From CAXBCP01 sp963974055 (GTDB lineage: Bacteria > Pseudomonadota > Alphaproteobacteria > MPNO01 > UBA830), in the NCBI GenBank assembly GCA_963974055.1, contig CAXBCP010000015.1, forward strand, positions 53,642 to 117,641: DNA of 64,000 nt, in the 5' to 3' direction. The position numbers and the translations under genes are program-made. The notes below the pieces were generated by a model. That model did no database searches. It was not told the origin of the DNA and was given only the letters and a program-made list of their open reading frames with translations. This document shows, piece after piece, positions 1 to 8,075 of this stretch. Numbering within the stretch: position 1 is the stretch's first letter; each line of letters begins with the position of its first letter.

Positions 1-1591
1 TCGGTCTTTTCTGAATGAACAGAATGACCGCGACCAGGATCAGGATTTTGGCGAGTACCGCCCCCGACCATGCTTCGAGGAACTTATTGGCGATCCCGAG
101 GGATGTCGCACCGAGCAGGGTTCCGAGCAGATTGCCGACCCCCCCGAAAACGACCACCATGAATGAATCGACGATATAGGCCTGCCCGAGGTTCGGACTG
201 ACATTGTCGATCTGGCTGAGCGCGACCCCGCCCATGCCGGCGATGCCGGACCCGAGACCGAACGTCATTGCATCGACGCGGCCGGTCCGGATACCCATCG
301 AGCTCGCCATCCGTCGGTTTTGCGTTACCGCGCGCATTTCCAGGCCGAACGCCGTTTTTTTCAGGATAATCGCGATCAACGCCACCACCAGCAGGCTGAA
401 CACGATGATCCAAATCCGGTTATAGGTCAGCAGCACCCCGCCATCGAGCTCGATCGCGCCGCTCATCCAGGACGGGTTGCCGACTTCCTTGTTGGTCGGC
501 CCGAAGACGGTCCGCACAAGCTGTTGCAGGATCAGACTGATTCCCCAAGTCGCAAGAAGGGTTTCGAGCGGCCGTCCGTAGAGAAAGCGGATGATGCCGC
601 GTTCGATCGCCACGCCGAACGCGCCGGCGACGATAAACGCCATCGGGATCGCCACCGCGAGCGACAGATCGAAACTCTGGGGAAACGTGGACCGGAATAC
701 TTCCTGCACGACAAAGGTCGTATAGGCGCCGATCATCACCATTTCGCCATGGGCCATATTGATGACACCCATCACGCCGAACGTGATCGCAAGTCCGATG
801 GCCGCAAGCAGCAGTACCGAGGCGAGGCTGAGACCGGTGAACAGCTGGCCGAGGAGATCCCAGACGAAGACCCGTTCCTCGATCCCCTTGAGCGCTTCTG
901 TCGCGGCCGCCCGGACAGTTTCGTCGGATTTCGATGAAACGACGCCTTTGAGCATCGCGCTGACGCCGCGGTCGGTGTAAACGCCCAAAGCCTTGATCGC
1001 CGCGATACGAATTTCAGGTGTTTCGCCGTGGATCAGTTCCGCCGCGCCGAGCGCCCGGACGAGTTCGGTCTGTACATCGCCGTCGGTTTCCCGTTTGAGC
1101 GCCGCCCTGAGAATTTCGATCTGGTCCGCCTTCGGCGCTTTGAAGATCGATTGTGCCGCGGTGATCCGTTTCGCCGGATCCTTGCTGGCGAGGGTAAGGC
1201 CGCCGAGCGCTGTCCGGATCGTGCGGCGTAATCGATTATTACTCCGGAGCGACGACAGGTCGATTTCCGCTATGAGGCCGAGAACCTTTCCCGAGAGAGG
1301 ATCGGTGATTTCATATTTCTCGCCCTTTTGCCGGCCGATCACGATGAGATCGTCCGAGTTGCGGGAATACAGTTCGCGGGTCAGCATTGCCTGAAGGACA
1401 GGGGCAGCCCGTTCGTCGCCGGTCGCGGCCAGTGCATTAACCGCTCTGATCTTGGCGCTGTAGCCTTTCGCGCCGAGGTTCTGAACCAGGGCCGCGAAAT
1501 CGTCGGCTGCCTGTGCCGGGGGAAAGGCCGTCATGAGAAACGCGAGTGCCATCAGCGCCGCGCATACGCTTTTCAGTGTTCGTTCTGCCAT
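1..1591 (-). CDS. urtB: Urea ABC transporter permease UrtB (3' end cut by window edge)
   Basis: Inner-membrane permease of the high-affinity urea importer. About 530 residues are visible. A signal peptide ends near residue 29 (PPAQAADDF). An extracytoplasmic extension of about 190 residues follows, which is characteristic of UrtB compared with ordinary branched-chain amino acid permeases. The LivH-type membrane domain starts near residue 225 and contains the INMAHGE segment. The frame is still open at base 1, so roughly ten C-terminal residues are missing. The ATG at 1591 is directly followed by the hydrophobic signal segment. It lies 99 bases downstream of urtA on the same strand, so the two are almost certainly co-transcribed; urtC and urtD are expected beyond the left edge. 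Confidence 0.93.
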   Translation of the reverse strand, partial: MAERTLKSVCAALMALAFLMTAFPPAQAADDFAALVQNLGAKGYSAKIRAVNALAATGDERAAPVLQAMLTRELYSRNSDDLIVIGRQKGEKYEITDPLSGKVLGLIAEIDLSSLRSNNRLRRTIRTALGGLTLASKDPAKRITAAQSIFKAPKADQIEILRAALKRETDGDVQTELVRALGAAELIHGETPEIRIAAIKALGVYTDRGVSAMLKGVVSSKSDETVRAAATEALKGIEERVFVWDLLGQLFTGLSLASVLLLAAIGLAITFGVMGVINMAHGEMVMIGAYTTFVVQEVFRSTFPQSFDLSLAVAIPMAFIVAGAFGVAIERGIIRFLYGRPLETLLATWGISLILQQLVRTVFGPTNKEVGNPSWMSGAIELDGGVLLTYNRIWIIVFSLLVVALIAIILKKTAFGLEMRAVTQNRRMASSMGIRTGRVDAMTFGLGSGIAGMGGVALSQIDNVSPNLGQAYIVDSFMVVVFGGVGNLLGTLLGATSLGIANKFLEAWSGAVLAKILILVAVILFIQKRP

Positions 1592-1628
1592 CAGTACCGC
1601 CTGTCCGAATGGACCGGTTTGAAGTGAT

Positions 1629-1665
1629 CGCCGGGCGGCGTTTGTGTTTGCCATGCCGCCCGGCG
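1629..1665 (-). promoter_or_regulatory. Intercistronic stem-loop between urtA and urtB
   Basis: A perfect 11-base-pair GC-only stem (arms 1629-1639 and 1655-1665) encloses a 15-base loop in the 99-base gap between the urtA stop and the urtB start. No run of U follows it on the minus strand, so it is not a standard terminator. Such stem-loops between a binding-protein gene and its permease commonly protect the upstream message and lower downstream expression. That role is inferred here. Confidence 0.55.
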
Positions 1666-1690
1666 CTTGGTCGTCAGAGAAAATACCGAC

Positions 1691-2977
1691 TTAGTTGTAT
1701 TTCGGTTTTTCGCAGTTGCCGCAGACCCACGGATAGGTCCAGTCCGCCGTCAGCTTCTTGCTTTCGGGGATGAAATCGCTCCAGGCATCGCCGGCCACGG
1801 GGCCTTCGGTTTTCCAGACGGTTTCAAACTGGCCGTCCTTCTGGATTTCGCCGATCAGCACCGGCTTGGTCAGGTGATGGTTCGTCAGCATTTCGGCCAC
1901 CGAGCCGGTCAGCGAGGTTACCTTCTGGCCGTACATCGCCTGACGGACGGCGTCGACGCTGGTCGTGCCGGCCTGTTCGACCGCCTGCACCCACATGTTG
2001 AAGCCAATATAATGCGCTTCCATCGGATCGTTCGTGACCCGCTTGGGGTTTTTGATGAACGTCTTCCACTTCTTGATGAAGTCGGCGTTTTCCTTGGATT
2101 CGGCGCTCATGAAATAGTTCCATGCCGCCAGATGACCGACGAGCGGGCCGGTATCGATACCCGACAGTTCCTCTTCACCGACAGAGAACGCGACGACCGG
2201 AATGTCTTCCGCCTTGATGCCCTGGTTGCCCAGTTCCTTGTAGAACGGAACGTTGGCATCGCCATTGATGGTGGATACGACGGCCGTTTTCTTGCCGGCG
2301 GACGCGAATTTCTTCACATCGGCCACGATTGTCTGCCAGTCGGAATGACCGAACGGCGTGTATTTTTCCATGATGTCGGATTCGGCAACGCCCTTGGCTT
2401 TCAGGAACGCGCGCAGAATCTTGTTGGTCGTCCGCGGATAAACGTAATCGGTGCCGAGGAGGACCCAGCGCTTGGCGGAACCGCCGTCTTCGCTCATCAG
2501 GTATTCGACCGCAGGAATCGCCTGCTGGTTCGGCGCAGCGCCGGTATAGAACACATTGCGCGAACTTTCCTCGCCCTCGTACTGGACGGGGTAGAACAGC
2601 ATGCTGTTCAGCTCTTCAAACACCGGCAGCACGGATTTGCGGGATACCGACGTCCAGCAGCCGAACACGACATCGACCTTGTTTTTCTGAATCAGCTCGC
2701 GCGCCTTCTCTGCGAAGAGCGGCCAGTTCGAAGCGGGATCGACAACCACGGCTTCGAGCTTCTTGCCCAGAAGACCGCCTTTTTTGTTTTGCTCGTCTAT
2801 CAGCATCAACATGGTGTCTTTCAGCGTGGTTTCGCTGATCGCCATGGTGCCGGAAAGGGAATGGAGGATACCGACCTTAATAGTGTCAGCCGCCTGCGCG
2901 ACTGTCGCTGTAACTGCCATCCCCGCTGCTAGTACCGCTACCCCTGCATAGCGAATTGCGGATCTTACTTTTGTCAT
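1691..2977 (-). CDS. urtA: Urea ABC transporter substrate-binding protein UrtA
   Basis: Periplasmic urea-binding receptor, 428 residues, that delivers urea to UrtBC. The signal peptide covers residues 1-30 (ATVAQAADTIKVG). The mature protein is a type I periplasmic binding protein of the amide/urea class, with segments such as GILHSLSGTMAISE and GCWTSVSRKSVLPV. The ATG at 2977 is preferred over an upstream in-frame start at 3019 because AAGGAG sits 7 bases before it and because 3019 lies upstream of the predicted transcription start. A sigma-54 promoter at 3020-3035 points to nitrogen-limitation control through NtrC. Confidence 0.96.
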   Translation of the reverse strand: MTKVRSAIRYAGVAVLAAGMAVTATVAQAADTIKVGILHSLSGTMAISETTLKDTMLMLIDEQNKKGGLLGKKLEAVVVDPASNWPLFAEKARELIQKNKVDVVFGCWTSVSRKSVLPVFEELNSMLFYPVQYEGEESSRNVFYTGAAPNQQAIPAVEYLMSEDGGSAKRWVLLGTDYVYPRTTNKILRAFLKAKGVAESDIMEKYTPFGHSDWQTIVADVKKFASAGKKTAVVSTINGDANVPFYKELGNQGIKAEDIPVVAFSVGEEELSGIDTGPLVGHLAAWNYFMSAESKENADFIKKWKTFIKNPKRVTNDPMEAHYIGFNMWVQAVEQAGTTSVDAVRQAMYGQKVTSLTGSVAEMLTNHHLTKPVLIGEIQKDGQFETVWKTEGPVAGDAWSDFIPESKKLTADWTYPWVCGNCEKPKYN

Positions 2978-3019
2978 TGTGACGCTCCTTGGCACGGAAT
3001 TGTGCAACGCGATATACAC

Positions 3020-3035
3020 TGCAAGTCGCGTGCCA
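3020..3035 (-). promoter_or_regulatory. Sigma-54 (RpoN) promoter of urtA
   Basis: On the minus strand the sequence reads TGGCACG-CGAC-TTGCA, an essentially perfect match to the -24/-12 consensus TGGCACG-N4-TTGCW. The GG and GC doublets have the obligatory 10-base spacing. The predicted start is near 3010, giving a leader of about 33 bases to the urtA ATG at 2977. RpoN/NtrC control of urea uptake is well known in proteobacteria. No clear NtrC enhancer palindrome was picked out by eye. Confidence 0.88.
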
Positions 3036-3186
3036 AGAATTCGTCTGCCTGCTGAATTGGGCTATCCCTCTGGAATCCCCCATGGAATCCGACGTAGATC
3101 AATCCGCAGTCACGCGCCGGCGGGTTATCGCGACCACCTAAAACGCCTATTTTTATAGCAATGACGGTTTTTTGCCTGTTTTATAA

Positions 3187-4218
3187 TCAATTATTCCCCG
3201 CCTGGCGGTATATTTCGACCTCGCCATGCTGCGCCAGCAAATTCGTTAACAATTTCCGGACGATTAGACCCGGCCGGTCCGACGGCATATGCTCCTCAAC
3301 CTTGCGGCTAACATCGATACAGACATCGGACTCGGTCGCTTCGAGAATGTCCCGGTCTTCATCCGTCACCTTACGATCGAACGCATTAAGATCCGCCGCG
3401 GGCGCATCCTCTTCGGTATCGTTACGATACAGCCATTGGGTCAGCGCGATGTGATCGTCGTCGATCGGAGTCGCGCAATTGATGATGGTGTGTATCAGGC
3501 CGCCCGGATACGAGCTCCCGAACCGCCGCGTAAACGGCACGTAATAATTGTTGCTGAGATACCGGATCGTTTCGGGGTCGGTGGTCCCGGTCAGAACATG
3601 GCTTTCCGGCGGATTCTGGATCGGCACTTCGGTTTGCGCATCGAACCCCCAATCATGTTCGTTTATTTCATAGCGCGACGGTTTCGGACTTTCGAACTGC
3701 CCGAACGTTTCGCGGTGGACGTAGCTGAAATGCGAATTGTCGAATGCGTTCTCGAGAAAACGAACGCTGCTGGTGTTCCAGATCTCGTAAAACTGATCGA
3801 TCCGCCGGACGCCCGGCATGGATTCTTCCGGAATCGCAGGGATATCCTGTAACGGCTCTTCCAGCGCAACCCAGGCGTAGCCGCACGCCTCCTTGCACCG
3901 AAAGGATTCGATGCGAATACCGTTCAGCTTGGCGTGATCGTCTTCCATTTGCGGAATGCGCACGCAGGCACCGGTTTTGTCATATGTCCAGCCGTGATAG
4001 CCGCACACGATATTGCCGTCGTCGACAAACCCCTTCGACAGCCTCGCTGTCCGGTGACAGCAACGGTCGCGGATAGCGCACGGGTCGCCATTTTCGTCCT
4101 TCCACAGCACGATCTTCTCGCCGAGCAGCGTGAACGGAAACGGCCCGTCGTCCAATTTGCCGATCGGCACGATCGCATACCAGAATTTCCGCAAAACTTT
4201 CTGTTGGGTAACAAGCAT
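3187..4218 (-). CDS. Rieske [2Fe-2S] non-haem iron oxygenase, terminal oxygenase subunit
   Basis: A 343-residue ring-hydroxylating or demethylating oxygenase subunit of the single-component alpha type (VanA/NdmA/pheophorbide-oxygenase-like). The Rieske ligands are C53-x-H55 and C72-x2-H75 (CGYHGW). The mononuclear iron motif is E156-x3-D160-x2-H163-x4-H168 (ENAFDNSHFSYVH). The ATG at 4218 is chosen because GGAAGGAGC lies 7 bases upstream and it follows the permease stop by 2 bases; an upstream start would overlap the permease. No reductase gene is nearby, so electrons must come from elsewhere. It is the last gene of an ABC importer operon, so it probably acts on the imported compound. The substrate is unknown. 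Confidence 0.88.
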   Translation of the reverse strand: MLVTQQKVLRKFWYAIVPIGKLDDGPFPFTLLGEKIVLWKDENGDPCAIRDRCCHRTARLSKGFVDDGNIVCGYHGWTYDKTGACVRIPQMEDDHAKLNGIRIESFRCKEACGYAWVALEEPLQDIPAIPEESMPGVRRIDQFYEIWNTSSVRFLENAFDNSHFSYVHRETFGQFESPKPSRYEINEHDWGFDAQTEVPIQNPPESHVLTGTTDPETIRYLSNNYYVPFTRRFGSSYPGGLIHTIINCATPIDDDHIALTQWLYRNDTEEDAPAADLNAFDRKVTDEDRDILEATESDVCIDVSRKVEEHMPSDRPGLIVRKLLTNLLAQHGEVEIYRQAGNN

Positions 4219-4220
4219 CT

Positions 4221-5012
4221 CTAGGCTCCTTCCTTTGGCAGGCTCCACGCAAAAAACAGGCGCTGGACGAGGGTAACGGCCTGAAACAGGGTGATGCTGA
4301 GCGCCGCGAGCACAAACAACCCTGCAAAGGCCTGCGGCACTTTGAAGAACGAGGTCGAAAACTGGATGAAATACCCGATGCCTTTATCGGCGGCGACGAA
4401 TTCCGCAACCACCGCGCCTATCACGGCAAGGGTGACGGAGATCTTCAGCGCCGAAAAAATATACGGCACCGCGAAGGGCAACCGGACCTGCGTAATTTCC
4501 CGCACAGCAGGCGCGCGCAGGGAGCGCGACAGTTCAACCAGTTCCGGCGGCGTCGCCATCATGCCGGTCGTCGTCGACACGACAATCGGAAAAAAGGTAA
4601 TCAGGAACGTGATCACGACGCGGGGCGTATCGCCGGCGCCGAGCACGACGATAATGATCGGGGCGACGGCAACAACCGGGGTCGACTGGATCACGACCAG
4701 CAGCGGGTAAAGCGTCCGCGACAGAAGCGCCGAGCGCGCCAAGGTTACCGCGACGGGAATCGACACCACAATCGAAAAAAAATACCCGAGCAGCGCAACC
4801 CGCAATGTCGCCCATACATGTTCGCCCCACCGATAGACCGTGACATCGCCGAATCCGTCAACGACCCGGCTCGGGGCAGGCAACAGAAATGCCGGCACAT
4901 CGAAAACCCGGCAGCCTGCTTCCCAGACGGCAATCAGCAACACGATCGCAGCCACGGGCATAAACAGGCGGCTATCGATCAGCCTGGCGGCAAACGGCCT
5001 CTCATCGGTCAC
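4221..5012 (-). CDS. ABC transporter permease, SsuC/TauC/ThiX type
   Basis: A 263-residue inner-membrane permease of the BPD_transp_1 superfamily with about six membrane segments. The cytoplasmic EAA-type coupling loop is visible around LVELSRSLRAPAVREITQVRLPFAVPYIF. Its stop is 2 bases before the Rieske oxygenase start and its start overlaps the ATPase gene by 4 bases (ATGA), so all four genes form one transcription unit. The family imports sulfonates, pyrimidines and other small organics. The NMT1-type receptor upstream favours a heterocyclic or pyrimidine-like substrate over a sulfonate, but this is inference. Confidence 0.92.
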   Translation of the reverse strand: MTDERPFAARLIDSRLFMPVAAIVLLIAVWEAGCRVFDVPAFLLPAPSRVVDGFGDVTVYRWGEHVWATLRVALLGYFFSIVVSIPVAVTLARSALLSRTLYPLLVVIQSTPVVAVAPIIIVVLGAGDTPRVVITFLITFFPIVVSTTTGMMATPPELVELSRSLRAPAVREITQVRLPFAVPYIFSALKISVTLAVIGAVVAEFVAADKGIGYFIQFSTSFFKVPQAFAGLFVLAALSITLFQAVTLVQRLFFAWSLPKEGA

Positions 5013-5800
5013 GCGATGGCCTCTTCGCGGCTCAGAAGCAAACCCCGCAAATGGGCGGACATTTCCGTCATTTTCGGATGCGTGGTGGTGTCGATATCGC
5101 GCGGCCTCGGCAGGTCGATATCAAGGGTCTCAACGATCCGGCCCGGCCGCGCGCTCATGACAAACACCCTGTCAGACAGCAAAACCGCCTCACTGACGGA
5201 ATGGGTAATGAACAACACGGTCTTTGGGCGCTGCGCCCAAATTTTCTGAAGCTCAAACCCCATTTCCTCGCGGGTCAGGGCATCGAGAGCGGAAAACGGC
5301 TCATCCATCAACAGGATATCGGGATCGAGCAGGAGGGCACGCGCAATCGCCGCGCGCTGCTGCATCCCGCCCGAAAGTTCCTCCGGCATCCGGTCGGCGA
5401 ACCCGCCAAGCCCAACCATTTCGACCAGTTCGCGGGCGCGGTCGACATCGCTGGATTTGGCGCGGCCAAACTTGTGCCGGAGCGGGAAAAGAACATTGTC
5501 CGTCACATTCAGCCATGGCAGGAGCGTCGGTTTCTGGAACACGATCCCGACCCCGTCGGGCGGTTCGGTGATCGCACGTCCGAACATTTCAACCACCCCG
5601 TCCGTAGGCAGGATAAGCCCCGCCGCCAGACGCAGCAGTGTCGATTTTCCGCACCCGGACGGCCCCACCACTGCCACGAATTCGTGGCGGTGGATTGCGA
5701 GGTCCACCCCGGACAATGCCTGAACGCCTGCGCCGGCCCGCGTACGGAATGTGTGGCCGACAGCCCGAAAATCCAGGGCAGCGGTCTGGGTACCCGGCAT
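5009..5800 (-). CDS. ABC transporter ATP-binding protein, SsuB/TauB type
   Basis: A 263-residue nucleotide-binding subunit that powers the importer. Walker A is GPSGCGKST at residues 46-54, the Q-loop lies in the VFQKPTLLPW segment, the signature is LSGGMQQR, Walker B is LLMDEPFSALD, and the switch histidine is in FITHSVSEA. The length and motif set match the nitrate/sulfonate/taurine/pyrimidine importer group. The gene starts 9 bases after the receptor gene stop and overlaps the permease by 4 bases, so translation is likely coupled. Confidence 0.94.
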   Translation of the reverse strand: MPGTQTAALDFRAVGHTFRTRAGAGVQALSGVDLAIHRHEFVAVVGPSGCGKSTLLRLAAGLILPTDGVVEMFGRAITEPPDGVGIVFQKPTLLPWLNVTDNVLFPLRHKFGRAKSSDVDRARELVEMVGLGGFADRMPEELSGGMQQRAAIARALLLDPDILLMDEPFSALDALTREEMGFELQKIWAQRPKTVLFITHSVSEAVLLSDRVFVMSARPGRIVETLDIDLPRPRDIDTTTHPKMTEMSAHLRGLLLSREEAIA

Positions 5801-5809
5801 TCCCCGTTC

Positions 5810-6799
5810 CTAGTTCAGGAACGAACGGTTTACGATTTTCTCCGGATCGAGCGAATTCTCTTTCAGTTTCTGTGCCTTCGCCACCCATTTCCACGTGGTC
5901 GCCAGCCGCCTGGGCTCGAACACGCCCTGGCCATCCTTCTCCGTGACCTCGTTAAACAGCAGAGGAATCGTATCCGTTACCGAACCAATCGCCGTGGACG
6001 CCTTTACCTCCGGCACGACAGCGGCAACGGCCTCGGCCGCCATTTTCGGATTATCGCGCATGAACAACGCGCTCGCCCGGTACGCCTTCACGAAACGTTT
6101 CGCGACCGCCGGACGCTCCTTCAGGAACTTATCGCTTGCCATCAGGCTCGCGGCATACATCGTCAGCCCCACATCGGACCACGGCAACACCACCAGTTCC
6201 TTGCCGGCGGCCTTCGCCTGGGCACCATATCGCGTCACGTTGGTTTGCCAGGCGATAATCGCCTGAACCCGCCCGGTCATCAGCATCGGGCCCATCGCGC
6301 CAGGCTCCGTCTTGGTCAGCTTGACGGATTCAACCGGGACGCCATTGGCGACAAGCACCAGCGGCAGGAATACGTTCGACGACGAGAACGGCGCGGTTGC
6401 GACGCTCTTCGCTTTGATATCGGCGAAGACCTTGATGCCCGTATCCTTGGTCGTCAGGAATGCATGCGGCCCCTTGGTCATGTAGGACATCACCGCCGTG
6501 ACCGGCACGCTTTCGCGCGCTGCTGCCGCCATAAGCGAACTGAGCCCCGCGGTTCCGATATCGGATACCCCTGCAGCCATTTTCGTGATGGCGTCCGAAG
6601 ACCCTCGTCCCGGCGCAATGGTCACATCCAGACCCTCTTTGGCGCAGAAGCCCTTTGAAACGCAAATATAGATCGGCGCCTTGTCGCCGCCCGGCAACCA
6701 GTCCAGTTGAAACGTCACCTTGTCGGCAGCCGCTGCCGGCGTGCCTGCGGCCACGAATACGGCTGCCACCGCCAGCAATCCCAGATACTTCCCTGTCAT
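5810..6799 (-). CDS. ABC transporter substrate-binding protein, NMT1/THI5-like
   Basis: A 329-residue periplasmic receptor, first gene of the importer operon. A signal peptide covers about residues 1-24 (GTPAAAADKV). The mature N-terminus, FQLDWLPGGDKAPIYICVSK, and the GRGSSDAITKMAAG segment are typical of NMT1/THI5-like receptors, whose known members bind thiamine precursors, riboflavin or pyrimidines. AAAGGA lies just upstream of the ATG at 6799. It is divergent from the oxygenase gene at 7059. The ligand cannot be told from sequence. The linked oxygenases and deaminase suggest a nitrogen heterocycle. Confidence 0.9.
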   Translation of the reverse strand: MTGKYLGLLAVAAVFVAAGTPAAAADKVTFQLDWLPGGDKAPIYICVSKGFCAKEGLDVTIAPGRGSSDAITKMAAGVSDIGTAGLSSLMAAAARESVPVTAVMSYMTKGPHAFLTTKDTGIKVFADIKAKSVATAPFSSSNVFLPLVLVANGVPVESVKLTKTEPGAMGPMLMTGRVQAIIAWQTNVTRYGAQAKAAGKELVVLPWSDVGLTMYAASLMASDKFLKERPAVAKRFVKAYRASALFMRDNPKMAAEAVAAVVPEVKASTAIGSVTDTIPLLFNEVTEKDGQGVFEPRRLATTWKWVAKAQKLKENSLDPEKIVNRSFLN

Positions 6800-6866
6800 G
6801 AAACGATCCTTTCGTGTTTGGGTTTACGTCCCGTTCTTGGAAAACTTGTTGCAAACCGCATGCCAC

Positions 6867-6888
6867 ACACGAAACCGCCGGTTCGTGT
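6867..6888. promoter_or_regulatory. Inverted repeat in divergent promoter region, candidate operator
   Basis: ACACGAA (6867-6873) and TTCGTGT (6882-6888) form a perfect 7-base inverted repeat with an 8-base spacer. It lies in the 259-base region between the importer operon and the oxygenase gene at 7059. A single dimeric regulator bound here could control both transcription units. No regulator gene is adjacent. Confidence 0.35.
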
Positions 6889-7058
6889 CGGAATCGATAC
6901 GGAAACCGGAAAATCCATGCTTATCTTTTCAACAACGCCAACCGTTCTGCATAAAAAACCAGCAGCCATATTTTTTGGCGCAGAATTAATCACAATTGGG
7001 TGGACGCCTGTTTTCATTCGCGCTTAGCTGACGGGGAATTCAAGGAGGCCAGCGCAAA

Positions 7059-8033
7059 ATGGGAAAGCTTGAAGCACGCCACGTTCCGGAGAACGCCCTG
7101 CCGGTTATCGATATTTCAGGGCTCAGAAGCGCGGATTCAGCTGTTCGTAAAAGCGTCGGCGACGAGATTCGAGCCGCCTGCCTCGACCTCGGATTCATGT
7201 ATATCGTCGGGCACGGCGTTTCGGCAGAAACCCGCAGTGCCGTGTTCGCGGAAACTGCCGCCTTTTTCGCCCTGCCGGAAGAGCGCAAACTTGCGCTGGA
7301 CATGAAGAATTCGGTCGGCAATGCCGGGTACGAGCCGATGCGCGCCCAGACCCTGGAAACCGGCGCGCCGCCCGACCTGAAGGAAGGCTTTTATATCGGC
7401 GAGGAACTGTCGCTCGATCACCCGAGGGTTCTTGCCGGCGGGTTCAACCTCGGCCCCAATCAGTGGCCCGAAGACGTTCCTGAATTCCGCAATGTGATGA
7501 GCGACTATTACGACGAAATGCTGGTGCTCGGCGAGTTGCTGATGCGCGGTGTCGCGCTATCGCTCAGGCTTGAGGAGGATTTCTTTGCGGATTTCTGTAC
7601 GGAGCCTCTCGCCGGACTTCGCCTGCTGCATTATCCGCCGCAGCCGGCCAATGCCCACCCGGACGAAAAAGGCTGCGGCGCCCACACCGATTTCGGCGGC
7701 ATCACCATGCTGATGCAGGACGATAACGGCGGGCTGCAGGTCATGGGTGCCGACGGCGAATGGTTACATGCGCCGCCGATGGCGGATTCATATATCGTCA
7801 ATCTGGGCGACATGGTCGCCCGCTGGACCAACGACACGTACCGGTCGACCCTTCACCGTGTCGTCAATTTTTCGGGCCGCGAACGGTATTCGATTCCGTT
7901 CTTTTACAGCGGCCGTCTCAGCCATGAAGTCGCTGCCCTGCCGGGCTGCCTTCCAGACGGCCAGACCGCCAAATACCCGCCGACAACGGTCGAAGCGCAC
8001 ATGCGCGACATGTATGCCCGCACCTATGTTTAG
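7059..8033 (+). CDS. 2-oxoglutarate/Fe(II)-dependent oxygenase, isopenicillin N synthase family
   Basis: A 324-residue soluble oxygenase with the DIOX_N and 2OG-FeII_Oxy domains. The iron ligands are H209 and D211 (HTD) and H266 (STLHRVVN). The co-substrate-binding R-x-S is R276-Y-S278. The ATG at 7059 has AGGAGG 9-10 bases upstream. The length suits bacterial homologues, which are often annotated from the penicillin enzyme but work in other pathways such as hydroxylation of nucleobases or amino acids. It is divergent from the importer/Rieske operon and followed 42 bases later by a deaminase gene, so it is likely part of the same catabolic pathway. Confidence 0.9.
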   Translation: MGKLEARHVPENALPVIDISGLRSADSAVRKSVGDEIRAACLDLGFMYIVGHGVSAETRSAVFAETAAFFALPEERKLALDMKNSVGNAGYEPMRAQTLETGAPPDLKEGFYIGEELSLDHPRVLAGGFNLGPNQWPEDVPEFRNVMSDYYDEMLVLGELLMRGVALSLRLEEDFFADFCTEPLAGLRLLHYPPQPANAHPDEKGCGAHTDFGGITMLMQDDNGGLQVMGADGEWLHAPPMADSYIVNLGDMVARWTNDTYRSTLHRVVNFSGRERYSIPFFYSGRLSHEVAALPGCLPDGQTAKYPPTTVEAHMRDMYARTYV

Positions 8034-8075
8034 CCTTCCGACCGTCTTTCCCCCTCCTTATATTGAAAGCGCCCG

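Noticed and set aside
1667..2932. Long plus-strand open frame of 421 codons opposite urtA
   Set aside because: It is antisense to a clear, full-length UrtA, is rich in R, D, H and G as expected from high-GC antisense frames, and has no recognisable domain.
5051..6658. Plus-strand open frame of 535 codons opposite the ABC ATPase and receptor genes
   Set aside because: It crosses two well-supported genes on the other strand and has arginine/histidine-rich antisense composition.
6838..6853. Sigma-54-like TGG-N10-TTGCA on the plus strand upstream of the oxygenase gene at 7059
   Set aside because: The GG/GC spacing fits, but CACG is missing and the leader would be about 200 bases; too weak to call.
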